Positions 26,802 through 35,857 of a stretch of 64,000 bases of DNA are shown here, piece by piece (the first letter of the stretch is position 1; each line of letters begins with the position of its first letter). The notes under the pieces are model-generated. The model made no database searches, had not been told where the DNA came from, and saw nothing but the letters and a program-made list of their open reading frames with translations. The stretch lies in NCBI GenBank assembly GCA_937873135.1, contig CALMVQ010000103.1:62001-126000 (forward strand), written 5' to 3'. Source of the stretch: an uncultured Scytonema sp. (lineage in GTDB: Bacteria; Cyanobacteriota; Cyanobacteriia; Cyanobacteriales; Nostocaceae). The translations under genes and the position numbers were made by a program.

Positions 26802-29156
26802 CTACTGTGGTGTTGGTGTGAACGTTGGAGGTGGTAAGGGTTCTGGTATTGTGGATTCCTGAGATTTTGTCCCAGGTGTTGCAGTAGAAGTTGGAGTCGG
26901 TGTGGGTTCTAGTGTTGTTGGTTGCGAAGATTTTGTTGTTGGGTCGATTGTCGGAGTGGGTGTCGCTTCTTGTGTTGGTATGATTGCTGGAGTAGTTATG
27001 GCAGGTGTGGGAGAGTCTGTGGGAACAGTAGGTGTAGGAGAGGCTACGGGAACAGGTGTATATGTATATGTAGGTGTTGACTGCTTGTTTAACTTCTTGG
27101 GTTTACTAGGCGCGATTGGTGCTGGATTTATCTTATTTCTATTTTTGATGACTGGTTCAGGGGATTCTACTGTTGGTGAAAGTGGTGAATCTATCGTTAA
27201 ATTAGGACTGGGAATGGGTGCTGGCGTATACTTTATGGTAGGTCTAACTTCAGGAATAGGTGCTTCTGTGGTCAAGCTTCTATGTTTCTGTTTGGTAATA
27301 GGTGATAATTTAATTTTTCCAGTTGGTTTAACCTTCGGTATGATTGATGCTGGAAGCATAATATGATACCAGTTAAACCAAGTCAGCAATCCCCCGGCAG
27401 CTAAAATCCCAGTTACGATCACTCCTGTGGGCGAGAGTAAAAAGCGTTTGTGGTAGGAGTGATTTGAAGGTGACGGCTCTTCGACTACTATGGTTACCCG
27501 AGATAGCAGATTTTGAGAGGAGGGCGCTAGCGGAGGGTTAAAAACTTGAGTACTAGATAGTGGATTCTCAACTTCTGTTTTCGAGTTGCTCACAATTGGC
27601 TGATTGTTGTGGTGATTCTCGACAACTGAATATGACTCTATCTGCGGCAAAGGTGGTAACGGCGAGGAGTAATGCTGTGTTTGGGGAAGTTTTAGTAAGT
27701 TGAGATTGTGGCGAGTTACGGAAACTCCCATTTCGTCACCCAAGAACTGCCGTATTAACATTGCTTTATTTAGGTAATCCATTGCACCAATCTTGTCTTC
27801 TTGACAAAGGGCGCAAGTTCCTAATTGATGCAATGCCCAAGCTTCAGTTGCTTTGTCTTGTTCGGCTTGAACTCCAAGTAAAGCCCATTGTAGCACTTGC
27901 ACCCACAAACTCCATCGCCTACTTAAGGCTATTGAGCCTTCCACCGCTTTTGCCAAACTCAAGACATCACTCCAACGGTTGGCTCTAACTGCCATTTCCA
28001 TAATTTGTACGAGCGCATCAATTTGTAATAGGATTTTGTCTTGCTGTTTGTGCTGTTCAACCCAATTTGTAAAGTAAAGTATAACTTTTTCCAAAAGGGA
28101 TGTTAACTGAGATGCTGAAGGCAAAAATTCAACTAAAGTTTTGCTGATGCTATAGCGAGAGCAATAAAGCTGTACGAGATGACGACGCCGCAACGTCTCT
28201 AGTGTATTATAAATGTCAGGTAATTGTATGATCGCCTCGACTTGCTGACTTTCAAGTCCTACATCACCCATAATCACTAACAGTTCCAAAATGGATTTTT
28301 GTGGTTCTAACAGTGAGTCCACAATTTGATTGATGAGATAGTTATCAGGTAAGGAAGTAGGCAATTGACTCATAATATCAACAAGTGATCGACTTTCTTC
28401 CAAACTACTGGCGATCGCCTGTCGTAAGCGCATTGGGTGTCCATTCAAGATCCCACATAAGTTTCTTGCCGCAGGCAGTTCCTCTGCCTCCAAAGAACGT
28501 TGAAGTTCCTGTTCCACTAAAGCGATCGCATACTGTATTGAGAGTCCAGAAAGTTCTATGGAAAGTCCTTTCTGGTGAAGGCGACTGGTATTAGAAGCTA
28601 TGAGGAAGGTACATCGACAAGCCGTACTCATCAACTCTTCAACTTCTTCTGGTGTCAGTTTACTGCCGTCATCGAGCACCACAAGAGCCTGTTTCTCCTG
28701 AATTTGTTGACGAATTTGGTGACGAGTCGGCTTATAAGGAAAGTGGCTGTCGTAGAAAGCTTCCCACATAGACTGGAGCAGATCACCTACATGCGGATGA
28801 GAAGGAGACAAGCTGATGACACCATCGTTCCAAAGCGATGTAAACTGGTTATCTTGCACCAAGTGACGTAGTAAAACGGTTTTTCCGAAGCCAGATGGAC
28901 TGTATAACTCTACCGAGCGCTCGGATTGTAAAGCGGCAATCACTTCAGTGATTAATTCTTGACGATCCAGTAAGTTGTCATCAGAGTTCTGGCGTATTGA
29001 AACTACGGAGGAAAGCGAAAATAGAGTAGGTTGCTCTGGCATCGTCAAAACATCTGCTTGAGCGCCATGAATAGAACCAATCTGAATGATGTGATTCCCG
29101 ACTACGAGTTGACTACTGATTCCGCCTCCAAATTCTGCAATCTGGCTTTGAGGCAT
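26802..29156 (-). CDS. STAND-like ATPase with transmembrane helix and Pro/Thr-rich tail
   Basis: 784 residues. After an N-terminal segment of about 65 residues comes an ATPase with Walker A SPSGFGKTVLLRHL (about 85-98) and Walker B ALVVLDD, then a winged-helix-like and TPR-like helical region to about 490 (AEAWALHQLGTCALCQEDKIGAMDYLNKAM). One transmembrane helix (GVIVTGILAAGGLLTWF) follows at about 570. The last 180 residues are Pro/Thr/Ser-rich with repeated PTP and TPTP runs, a typical extended linker for periplasm or wall. The layout suggests a signalling or apoptotic-type switch. No effector domain is seen. The C-terminal repeats are encoded by GTTGGTGTTGGAGT-like DNA. Confidence 0.8.
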   Translation of the reverse strand: MPQSQIAEFGGGISSQLVVGNHIIQIGSIHGAQADVLTMPEQPTLFSLSSVVSIRQNSDDNLLDRQELITEVIAALQSERSVELYSPSGFGKTVLLRHLVQDNQFTSLWNDGVISLSPSHPHVGDLLQSMWEAFYDSHFPYKPTRHQIRQQIQEKQALVVLDDGSKLTPEEVEELMSTACRCTFLIASNTSRLHQKGLSIELSGLSIQYAIALVEQELQRSLEAEELPAARNLCGILNGHPMRLRQAIASSLEESRSLVDIMSQLPTSLPDNYLINQIVDSLLEPQKSILELLVIMGDVGLESQQVEAIIQLPDIYNTLETLRRRHLVQLYCSRYSISKTLVEFLPSASQLTSLLEKVILYFTNWVEQHKQQDKILLQIDALVQIMEMAVRANRWSDVLSLAKAVEGSIALSRRWSLWVQVLQWALLGVQAEQDKATEAWALHQLGTCALCQEDKIGAMDYLNKAMLIRQFLGDEMGVSVTRHNLNLLKLPQTQHYSSPLPPLPQIESYSVVENHHNNQPIVSNSKTEVENPLSSTQVFNPPLAPSSQNLLSRVTIVVEEPSPSNHSYHKRFLLSPTGVIVTGILAAGGLLTWFNWYHIMLPASIIPKVKPTGKIKLSPITKQKHRSLTTEAPIPEVRPTIKYTPAPIPSPNLTIDSPLSPTVESPEPVIKNRNKINPAPIAPSKPKKLNKQSTPTYTYTPVPVASPTPTVPTDSPTPAITTPAIIPTQEATPTPTIDPTTKSSQPTTLEPTPTPTSTATPGTKSQESTIPEPLPPPTFTPTPQ

Positions 29157-29393
29157 AAATTTTTTCAGACAATAATTTTAGTTTTCTTATCTACCGTTAT
29201 ACGTATTTATACTTAAGAAATCCGCAAATTTTTAAATAATGGTAAATGCCCTATACAATTTTAAACTACATAACTAAAATGATAAAAAAGGGTTGTTGTG
29301 ACTACTTTCACCAACCCCAATATAAAGTTGTGTTTGTTGACGCCAACAGGCGTAACAATTGCATTTTTTATTCGAAATTCTTCTTCAAATAGG

Positions 29394-30440
29394 TCATTTA
29401 TCGTCCAATTTACGTTGCAATCTTCTTAAAGACTGATAGATTTCTGGAAGGCGGGTGATTGCGGCCGAAACTTTCAAGTAAGTTTTATGGGGTAAGGCAG
29501 GAATTCCTGAAACCATGTCTCCTGGCGCAATATCACTATGAATGCCGGCTTTAGCAGATACGATCGCCCGATCACCAATCATCACCTGATTGGCAATTCC
29601 TACTTGTCCGGCTAATATCACGCCCTTACCAAGTTTGACACCTCCTGCCATGCCAACTTGACCTGCTAGTGCACAACCTGGACCTATTTCACAACCATGA
29701 CCGATTTGTACTAAATTATCAATAATCGTCCCAGTCCCTATCCGTGTTTCTCCTACAGATGGGCGATCAATGGCACTATTGCATCCAACTTCGACACCAT
29801 CCTCTAAGACAGTGTAGCCAGATTGTTCCATTTTCATCCAACCTCTCTTCGTTGGTACAAAGCCAAAGCCTTCGGCACCGATGACAGCACCACTGTGAAT
29901 GACACAATTTGCACCAATCTGAGTCCGTTCGTGGATTGTACAGTTGGCGTGTAATGTCGTGCGATCGCCGATCTTAGCTTCTGGATAAATCACCACATTG
30001 GGATGTATGCACACTCCGTCACCAATGTCAACTCCTTGTTGAATGACCGCGTGAGGACCAATATAAACTTGGCTACCAACTTTTGCACTGGGATGAATCA
30101 CAGCAGTCGGATGAATTTCTGAGGTAGGACGCCAAGGTTGATAAAAAAGTGCGATCGCGTTGGCGAATAAAAGTCGTGGTTGTGAGCTTGCCATCCAGAC
30201 AACACCGCGTTCTAGTGCTTGCGCCTGTAATGCCTCATCTTCAGGTAAGATTAAAGCACTAGCGCTAGTCTTGCCGACCATATTGGCAAATTTCGCTCCT
30301 TCTATGTAGCTTAGATGACCGATTGTAGCTTCATCGATGGCCGCCATCCCGATAATTTCTGGGTTATTATCAATGTTCGCCGTGAAACTACTAGATGTCA
30401 CAGCATCACCAAGTTTTTGTACAATTTCACTAAATTTCAT
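29394..30440 (-). CDS. lpxD: UDP-3-O-acylglucosamine N-acyltransferase
   Basis: 348 residues: an N-terminal uridine-binding domain, then left-handed beta-helix hexapeptide repeats (VGSQVYIGPHAVIQQGVDIGDGVCI...) with the catalytic His in IDNLVQIGHGCEIG, and a C-terminal helix. It transfers an acyl chain from ACP to UDP-3-O-acylglucosamine in lipid A synthesis. It lies 71 bp after mltA on the same strand; both serve the envelope. A short GGGAATT-type repeat separates them. Confidence 0.95.
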   Translation of the reverse strand: MKFSEIVQKLGDAVTSSSFTANIDNNPEIIGMAAIDEATIGHLSYIEGAKFANMVGKTSASALILPEDEALQAQALERGVVWMASSQPRLLFANAIALFYQPWRPTSEIHPTAVIHPSAKVGSQVYIGPHAVIQQGVDIGDGVCIHPNVVIYPEAKIGDRTTLHANCTIHERTQIGANCVIHSGAVIGAEGFGFVPTKRGWMKMEQSGYTVLEDGVEVGCNSAIDRPSVGETRIGTGTIIDNLVQIGHGCEIGPGCALAGQVGMAGGVKLGKGVILAGQVGIANQVMIGDRAIVSAKAGIHSDIAPGDMVSGIPALPHKTYLKVSAAITRLPEIYQSLRRLQRKLDDK

Positions 30441-30511
30441 AAAACCTCGTAATTAAGAGAGAATTGGGAATTGGGAACTGTGTTTTTCTCAACCATTCCC
30501 CATTCCCCAAT

Positions 30512-31819
30512 TTATTCTTTTAGCAGTAAGTAATATAGTGTACCGTCGCCGCCTGTCACGCCAGCTCGGTCACCTGCTAATGGTCCGCTTCCCATGTAAT
30601 AATCCACTCTACCGGGTCCTTTGATAGCACTGCCTGTATCCTGATCGAGGACAAAACGGCTAACAGTATGATATGCGAGCTTTTCGCCTTCAGTGGGATA
30701 GGGTAAGCTAGTATTGACAACTGCCAGTGCGCCTCGAGGCATGAGCGATTTATCTGTAGCAATAGAACGCTCTGCTGTGACTGGCACACGAAGACTGCCC
30801 ATAGCCGGCTCGTTGCCAGTATCATTGAAGAAGACAAACCGTTGCCAACGCGGCAAATAATTATTCATCTCCTGTGTATGTTGCTGGAAATACCGAGTCA
30901 CAATAGGTAGTGTTAGACCAGATGCGGGGAGTTTGTGATCTTTCAACAGTTGTTTACCGATACTTGTCCAAGGGTAATCTGTTGCACCCGCATAGCTGAC
31001 AGATGTTGTTGAGCCATCAGTTAAGTTAAGTTGGGCAGAACCTTGGATGTGTATCATATAGGCTTCAAAGCGATCCCGGAACCAATACATCTCCAAACCA
31101 TGCAACCGACTTTTCGCGCCCAGCAAAGCATCTTTTCCTTCTAATTCTGCTCGTGTAGGATGCGGTTTACTCCATTTGTCAAAATTTGACGGTTTTCGGT
31201 AAATTGGATACCTGTATTCTGGAGTCTGAATACGACTGGCTGTATAAACAGGATTGTAATAGGCAGTAAATTTAACAGTACCCCTACCATCATTGCCAAC
31301 GGACTTATAAAAGATAAACTCCTGCCGGACAGCAGCTTGTAGTTGCTCTGGGGAGTCAGAACTAACAACTAACTCGCGAAAACGTTGCAAACTTTGACGG
31401 ACGCGATTGAGGGTTATGTGTGGTACAGGATAATTGTGATACGCGGCAATAGCCTCTTTTGTGTTCGTGTAATGAAGGCTATTGTCAATTGATGTCAATA
31501 ACGCCATGCGATCGCCCGGTTTACCGTTTTCACCCCAAATTTGCTCGTCCCAACCCAAGCATTTATTTGGGAAAGTGCAGTCCGTTCTCATCAGATCTAA
31601 TTGTGTAAATGGATACTCTACCTCAACTGGAATTGGAATTGGTATTGGCTGTCGCGGTATTTGAGGTTGAATGGGTATCGGTACTGGCAGTGGCACTACC
31701 TCAGTTTGGCTGGGTAACGGCAATGGTGATAAGCCAGGAACTTGACCTGATGCGGACAAGATCGGGTTAATTACGGCAATTGCCAGACTCAAAAAAACCA
31801 AAGCAAGCGTTTTTCTCAT
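30512..31819 (-). CDS. mltA: Membrane-bound lytic murein transglycosylase A
   Basis: 435 residues with a signal peptide (MRKTLALVFLSLAIAVINPILSASG) and a Pro-rich linker (PIPIPIPVEV). The MltA domain follows (FTAYYNPVY...TPEYRYPIYRKP) with the 3D domain at the C-terminus, including the Asp-rich DQDTGSAIKGPGRVDYYMGSG motif. It cleaves peptidoglycan glycan strands to 1,6-anhydromuropeptides in the periplasm. No lipobox Cys is visible, so it may be periplasmic or anchored by its signal. It follows a small gene by 10 bp and precedes lpxD. Confidence 0.93.
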   Translation of the reverse strand: MRKTLALVFLSLAIAVINPILSASGQVPGLSPLPLPSQTEVVPLPVPIPIQPQIPRQPIPIPIPVEVEYPFTQLDLMRTDCTFPNKCLGWDEQIWGENGKPGDRMALLTSIDNSLHYTNTKEAIAAYHNYPVPHITLNRVRQSLQRFRELVVSSDSPEQLQAAVRQEFIFYKSVGNDGRGTVKFTAYYNPVYTASRIQTPEYRYPIYRKPSNFDKWSKPHPTRAELEGKDALLGAKSRLHGLEMYWFRDRFEAYMIHIQGSAQLNLTDGSTTSVSYAGATDYPWTSIGKQLLKDHKLPASGLTLPIVTRYFQQHTQEMNNYLPRWQRFVFFNDTGNEPAMGSLRVPVTAERSIATDKSLMPRGALAVVNTSLPYPTEGEKLAYHTVSRFVLDQDTGSAIKGPGRVDYYMGSGPLAGDRAGVTGGDGTLYYLLLKE

Positions 31820-31829
31820 GATTTAGCGT

Positions 31830-32078
31830 TCATCTTTCCACACTAGAGCTAAAGATTGGTTCCACTCGGATTGCCAAAACCCGACATGGACGCACTACCA
31901 TATATTCACCCTGAATATTCTTGATTGGCACGCTGATAAAGTCATCGGAAGCAGACTTTGGTACAAGTTCTCCGCTATACCATTTCTGGAAATCTTGAAT
32001 AGTCGGAAAACGTACTTCTTCCCGATGTCCACCTTCCAGCATGAGATGCACTGCGTATTCATTAGGAGTTTTAGGCAT
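31830..32078 (-). CDS. Small conserved cyanobacterial protein of unknown function
   Basis: 82 residues (MPKTPNEYAVHLMLEGGHREEVRFPTIQDFQKWYSGEL..., then ISVPIKNIQGEYMVVRPCRVLAIRVEP), compact alpha/beta, with no catalytic motif. Its stop is 10 bp before mltA, so it is the probable first gene of the small gene-mltA-lpxD unit. A scaffold or regulatory role for the murein enzyme is possible but unsupported. Confidence 0.7.
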   Translation of the reverse strand: MPKTPNEYAVHLMLEGGHREEVRFPTIQDFQKWYSGELVPKSASDDFISVPIKNIQGEYMVVRPCRVLAIRVEPIFSSSVER

Positions 32079-32876
32079 AACATTGAATCATTTGAAACAC
32101 ATCCAACCCATTGTCATCGACGTAACCCCTGAATGGGAAGGGGAAAGGGGAGATGGAGGGAGAGGGGATTGGGAGAAGAAATTTCTCGCTCGTCCTCGCT
32201 ATTCCTTCTCTGTTCTGCTTCCTTGTCTTTATTCCTCATTGCTTATGACGGTTACTTTGCTGCATACGGTTCCCAAAAACAAAGGAGTGCGGATCGCTTT
32301 GGCGAAAAGACTGAGGTCGAATGTCTTACCTACTCAATCCTTTCGTTAGAACAGTACGATCATTGTCTGAATAAAAATCAGCGCTTGCGAGGTAACTTCA
32401 TCTTGCGCTTTCTGCTGAAGTACGCTTGATAAGGCAACACCGCTCACTGAAATGCTAATTTAAAAAACTAGTACCGCTCCCTTGAAAGTCAAAAGTCAAA
32501 AGTCAAAAGTCAAAAGTCAAAAGTGTTATAAATCAAGGCTTCTGGCTGTTTGAAATGGTTGCTTTATTTACGCGCCCGCTGTACTAGTACTAAAAGCAAG
32601 TTGAACTTAATACCAATTTTTAAGTTTTTTAACATAAAAATTATAAGTAAATTTTATAGTATGATAGCTTAAGAATACTTTGATTGTAATATTATACAAA
32701 TTATAAAACGATTTTTAACACATAACGTACCAATTAATTTATCATCAATACATGATAAATTTTAATAGGAGATGGCTGCACGATTGCTAACCATAAAAAA
32801 ATAACTGGACTTCTCCGTAAATAAAAATTAACCGAGCAAAACTAGGATAAAATTGTCTCAAAAAGCAGAAGTTGAA
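32079..32876. other. Gene-free stretch with a CTAGTAC-family element
   Basis: No convincing gene; two short frames at 32,041-32,429 lie in GGGA-rich repeat DNA. From 32,600 to 32,850 it is strongly AT-rich and should hold the promoter of the PhnD-like gene. Confidence 0.55.
32467..32590 (+). repeat. CTAGTAC-family small element with GTCAAAA repeats
   Basis: Starts ACTAGTAC and ends GTACTAGT. After the left end there are five tandem GTCAAAA heptamers (32,488-32,524), then the TTCTGGCTGTTTGAAATGG core and TTTATTTACGC. Related copies: 38,098, 39,258, 52,448, 61,760, fragment 13,225. Confidence 0.75.
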
Positions 32877-33731
32877 ATGGATTGGCAATTCTCACGTCGT
32901 TTATTTATTTTACATCTATTATTGTTAGCAGTGAGTGGATGTCAATCAACATCAAGCTATGAAGGGGAGTTAACCATTGGCGTTATTAACTATGGTGGTG
33001 GCGAACAGATAATTAATCAGTTTGCTCGCTTCAAAAGCTACTTGGGGGAAAGAACAAAAGCACATATTCAGCTAGAGCCTACTTTTAATGAGAATAAAGC
33101 AATTGAGCGCATTCAGGCTGGCGCTTGGTCATTAGTCTTTGCCCCACCAGGTTTAGCAGCAATTGCGATCGCAAGCTATCAATACGTTCCGCTTTTTCCT
33201 TTACTAGATCTCAGCAATCTGCGCTCAATCTTAGTTGTTCGCCAAGATAGTCCGCTTCATGATTTGAAACAGCTACAAAATCGAACAATTGCTCTAGGCG
33301 AACTAGGTTCAGCAACAGGATATTATTTTCCCCTTTACAATCTGTACGGTCTTACACTGGCTGAGATTCTATTTGCTCCAACACCTAAAACAGCTCTAGA
33401 ATGGGTGGCGCAAGGAAAAGCAATTGCTGGTGCTGTCTCAATGGCAGATTTTAATCTCTACAGTTCACAGTTGAGCCAAACCCAATTCCGCGTATTGTTC
33501 ACAGATCCTCACTATGTTCCACCTGGTGTAGTTTTGATTGGACCAAGTGTAGAACGTAACCGTCAAGAGTACATCCGCAAAGTCTTGAGTGAGTTTCCTT
33601 CCATTTTGGCTAGTGAAGTGGGATATGTACCCAATGGACAACTACCAGATTACCGTTACATGATTGCTGTCGTAGAGAAGGTGAGAGCGATCGCCGCTCA
33701 TATCCACGAGAAACCGACTCACTTGTTTTGA
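32877..33731 (+). CDS. PhnD-like substrate-binding lipoprotein
   Basis: 284 residues from ATG 32,877, with a lipoprotein signal (RRLFILHLLLLAVSGC, Cys of the lipobox at about residue 24). The mature part is a periplasmic binding protein of the phosphate/phosphonate PhnD type (ELTIGVINYGGGEQIINQF, WSLVFAPPGLAAIA, LGELGSATGYYFPLY). It should bind a small oxyanion or phosphonate-like ligand. No ABC permease or ATPase gene is adjacent, so it is an orphan binding protein and may act as a sensor input. The TTG at 32,853 is a less likely start. Confidence 0.85.
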   Translation: MDWQFSRRLFILHLLLLAVSGCQSTSSYEGELTIGVINYGGGEQIINQFARFKSYLGERTKAHIQLEPTFNENKAIERIQAGAWSLVFAPPGLAAIAIASYQYVPLFPLLDLSNLRSILVVRQDSPLHDLKQLQNRTIALGELGSATGYYFPLYNLYGLTLAEILFAPTPKTALEWVAQGKAIAGAVSMADFNLYSSQLSQTQFRVLFTDPHYVPPGVVLIGPSVERNRQEYIRKVLSEFPSILASEVGYVPNGQLPDYRYMIAVVEKVRAIAAHIHEKPTHLF

Positions 33732-34146
33732 ACTTTTCAGATTCCCGACTTAAAGAAGTCGAGAATCTGAATTACAACGAAAGTATTAAGTAATTTTATT
33801 TATTAACCCTTCCAAAGTTATAGCAAGCTCATCTTATTGATAGAAAGGGAGATTCGACTATCTTGAATGAAGGGAAACAAAACAGTCGATGCTGGAAACA
33901 CAGAGCAGGTACGTCTCTTTTGTCGGTTGAGAAATTTTCAATTAGTCCGCGTTTTTTGAATCATCGGTAAATCTTGCATTTGGGCAAAAAAAATTTTAGT
34001 CTGCATAACAATCCACTTGACAAAATCTACCACTTCTTGGATACTATTGATAGTCGTGCCAAATATCAAAAAAATATTGATCGCCTTCGGCGGGGGTAAG
34101 GGAAAAAGAAAAAGCGTAGAGGGCTAAAGGGCAAAAGTGTAAAGAA
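33732..34146. other. Gene-free stretch between the PhnD-like gene and the FGE remnant
   Basis: Holds a terminator and AT-rich sequence; a short repeat (CTTCGGCGGGGGTAAGGG) lies near 34,085. No gene. Confidence 0.5.
33736..33771 (+). terminator. Terminator-like hairpin after the PhnD-like gene
   Basis: TTCAGATTCCCGACTT and AAGTCGAGAATCTGAA form a 16-bp stem with one mismatch and a 4-nt loop, 5 nt after the stop codon. No strong T run follows. Confidence 0.6.
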
Positions 34147-34503
34147 TTAAGTCCTAGCGGCGGAAACCACAACCCGAAACCCGACGTAGTAGCTCCTGCC
34201 GTCCGGATTGGCGTTGATGAGGCGACACGCAGAACGGCAATCCCTCGGATTGTCGAGCCAGGAACCCCCGCGCAGCATCCGTGTTTGATTATCATTCTTG
34301 TTCTCATTCCGCTCACTAACTTCATCTATCCAAGCACTACCATCTGTAGGAGCGCCTTCGTAATTACCGTGCCATTGGTCAGCGCACCATTCCCAGACAT
34401 TCCCCTGCATATCATACAAACCGAAGGCATTTGCTACGTTCAAGCTACCTACTGGTATTGTTTGCTTACGGTACTCTCCTTTAGGAGCAGAGCCATATGT
34501 CAT
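34147..34503 (-). pseudogene. FGE-sulfatase (SUMF1-like) domain, C-terminal fragment
   Basis: 118 residues covering only the end of the formylglycine-generating-enzyme fold: NAFGLYDMQGNVWEWCADQW, MLRGGSWLDNPRDCRSACR and VGFRVV. About 130-150 residues of the domain's N-terminal part are missing. Its frame overlaps by an ATGA-type contact with the EAD1 protein upstream (34,500-34,503). Complete proteins of this kind join an effector-associated domain to an FGE-like domain. The simplest reading is a single gene that lost its middle. Confidence 0.8.
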
Positions 34504-34868
34504 GTTTTTAGCAGAGCGGGTAGTGGAAATCGCCTATTACTTAAAGAAGAACCCTTGTCGTTAGGAATTTTTGGCGGCTGTACTGAGGTTATATTATCCT
34601 CATTTGACAATATTTCTTGAGCAATATTTTGTAGGCTTAAGTTCCCTGGTCTTTCAGCCTGTGCTGCATGAACTAGATTAAATAACCATCCCTCTGATTC
34701 TGCTCTTTTTATTAACTCAAAGACAATTACTCCTAACGTGCTATCCCTGGAAATTTCATTTAAGTTTTTACTTAAGCCGTAATACAGCAATTGTTCCAGC
34801 GATGACTTATCAAGAAAAGCATCGATTAAAGCATCTTTTAATTTTCTTAGCTGCTGTTGCGACGGCAT
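34500..34868 (-). CDS. Effector-associated domain 1 (EAD1)-like protein, probably severed
   Basis: About 122 residues from ATG 34,868. Residues 1-85 match the EAD1 pattern (LRKLKDALIDAFLDKSSLEQLLYYGLSKNLNEI..., VIVFELIKRAESEGWLFNLVHAA). EADs are small helical adaptor domains that link effectors and sensors in NTPase-centred conflict systems by like-with-like pairing. A Pro/Ser-rich linker follows and ends where the FGE fragment begins in another frame. It is most likely the N-terminal part of an EAD1-FGE protein. Confidence 0.7.
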   Translation of the reverse strand: MPSQQQLRKLKDALIDAFLDKSSLEQLLYYGLSKNLNEISRDSTLGVIVFELIKRAESEGWLFNLVHAAQAERPGNLSLQNIAQEILSNEDNITSVQPPKIPNDKGSSLSNRRFPLPALLKT

Positions 34869-34935
34869 TATATTTATCAATAAAAGCTTGATTATTTACT
34901 TATATGAAAGAAAACAAGAAATACTGATTTTTTAC

Positions 34936-35153
34936 TTACCTCGTCTGTGCCTTCAATGTTACCATTCTTTCCTCAAGTTCAACCACCCTGCGTATTAACG
35001 GCACATGATCACTAAATCTAGATAATATGCCAAAGCATCAACCATCACCTTGGTTTTAGTCGTGCCATTCTGCTTTGCATATGCCACAAGCAGTTCATCT
35101 AGTTCTGATAGGATTCGTACACAAAATTGAGATGATGCCGTATCAGCAATCAC
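34936..35153 (-). pseudogene. Ribbon-helix-helix-type small protein, frameshifted
   Basis: From GTG 35,153 the frame reads SSQFCVRILSELDELLVAYAKQNGTTKTKVMVDALAYYL, a RHH/CopG-like DNA-binding segment, and then stops. One base shifted, it continues SDHVPLIRRVVELEERMVTLKAQTR to a stop at 34,936-34,938, a coiled-coil tail. An intact relative would be about 72 residues. Function unknown; such proteins are common orphan regulators or antitoxin-like proteins in cyanobacteria. Confidence 0.6.
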
Positions 35154-35464
35154 TGAAACATAGCGTTGTGTATAGCAATGTAATTCAAAAAAATAAGCGG
35201 CCATTATTACAGCGCAATACCGTTCTCTTTGCTCATATTCACCTTGAGTATATCTCACTATACTAAATTTAATATATGTATGTGACTCGAATGAGAAACG
35301 TTATACCCCTCTTCGGTCACTCTCCGGGAAGGCAATCTCTATAAGCCTCATGAGGCAACCAATACAAGCTATACTATTAGAAAAAAATGAGTCTTGTATT
35401 TGTTCTTAGAAAAGAAAAGCGCGATCACTTGCTATGCAAAAGCTCTAGAACTCAGAAATAGCAA
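35154..35464. other. Gene-free divergent region
   Basis: Between the RHH remnant and the LuxR-type gene. It contains repeat-like sequence near 35,280-35,350 (GAATGAGAAACGTTATACC); nothing else is recognised. Confidence 0.45.
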
Positions 35465-35737
35465 ATGTTTTCGGAGAGTGACAGAAGAGGGATACTACCA
35501 GCAACAGATTCGGATAGCTCCATATTGTTAGAGAAATTAAGCGCTTTGACTCCTCGGGAAAGAGATGTGTTACGCTGGATCGGAATCGGTGCTACCAATC
35601 GCCAAATTGGAGAGCAACTATATATATCGGAGACAACAGTCAAAACCCACGTTACCCACCTACTGAACCGTTTAAACTTGAAGAACCGATCGCAGCTGGC
35701 AATTTACGCGAATTCGATTTCTCATCGTTTCATTTAA
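35465..35737 (+). CDS. LuxR-type helix-turn-helix protein without receiver
   Basis: 90 residues. The C-terminal two thirds is a NarL/LuxR helix-turn-helix (LTPRERDVLRWIGIGATNRQIGEQLYISETTVKTHVTHLLNRLNL), close to the tail of the response regulator at 12,421-13,083. The receiver domain is absent and the 25-residue N-terminus is unordered. It is either a genuine single-domain regulator or the end of a truncated response regulator; no receiver remnant was seen upstream. Confidence 0.75.
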   Translation: MFSESDRRGILPATDSDSSILLEKLSALTPRERDVLRWIGIGATNRQIGEQLYISETTVKTHVTHLLNRLNLKNRSQLAIYANSISHRFI

Positions 35738-35857
35738 TCGCCGGAAGTGGGGAGTCAGGTGTTGCTTGAAGGGTTTGCCTGTTGTCTGTAGAAGCGCACT
35801 CAGGTGGTGTAAGCTGGTACGAAGTTAAATAGCTTAAGATAGTTGAAATAGTGTCTT

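Noticed and set aside
26902-27366. 154-residue glycine/valine-rich frame
   Set aside because: Antisense of the Pro/Thr-rich tail of the STAND ATPase; the repeat composition alone keeps the frame open.
32485-32525. CRISPR-like array of GTCAAAA units
   Set aside because: Units are 7 bp with no spacers; these are short tandem repeats inside a small element. No CRISPR array or cas gene was seen in the window.
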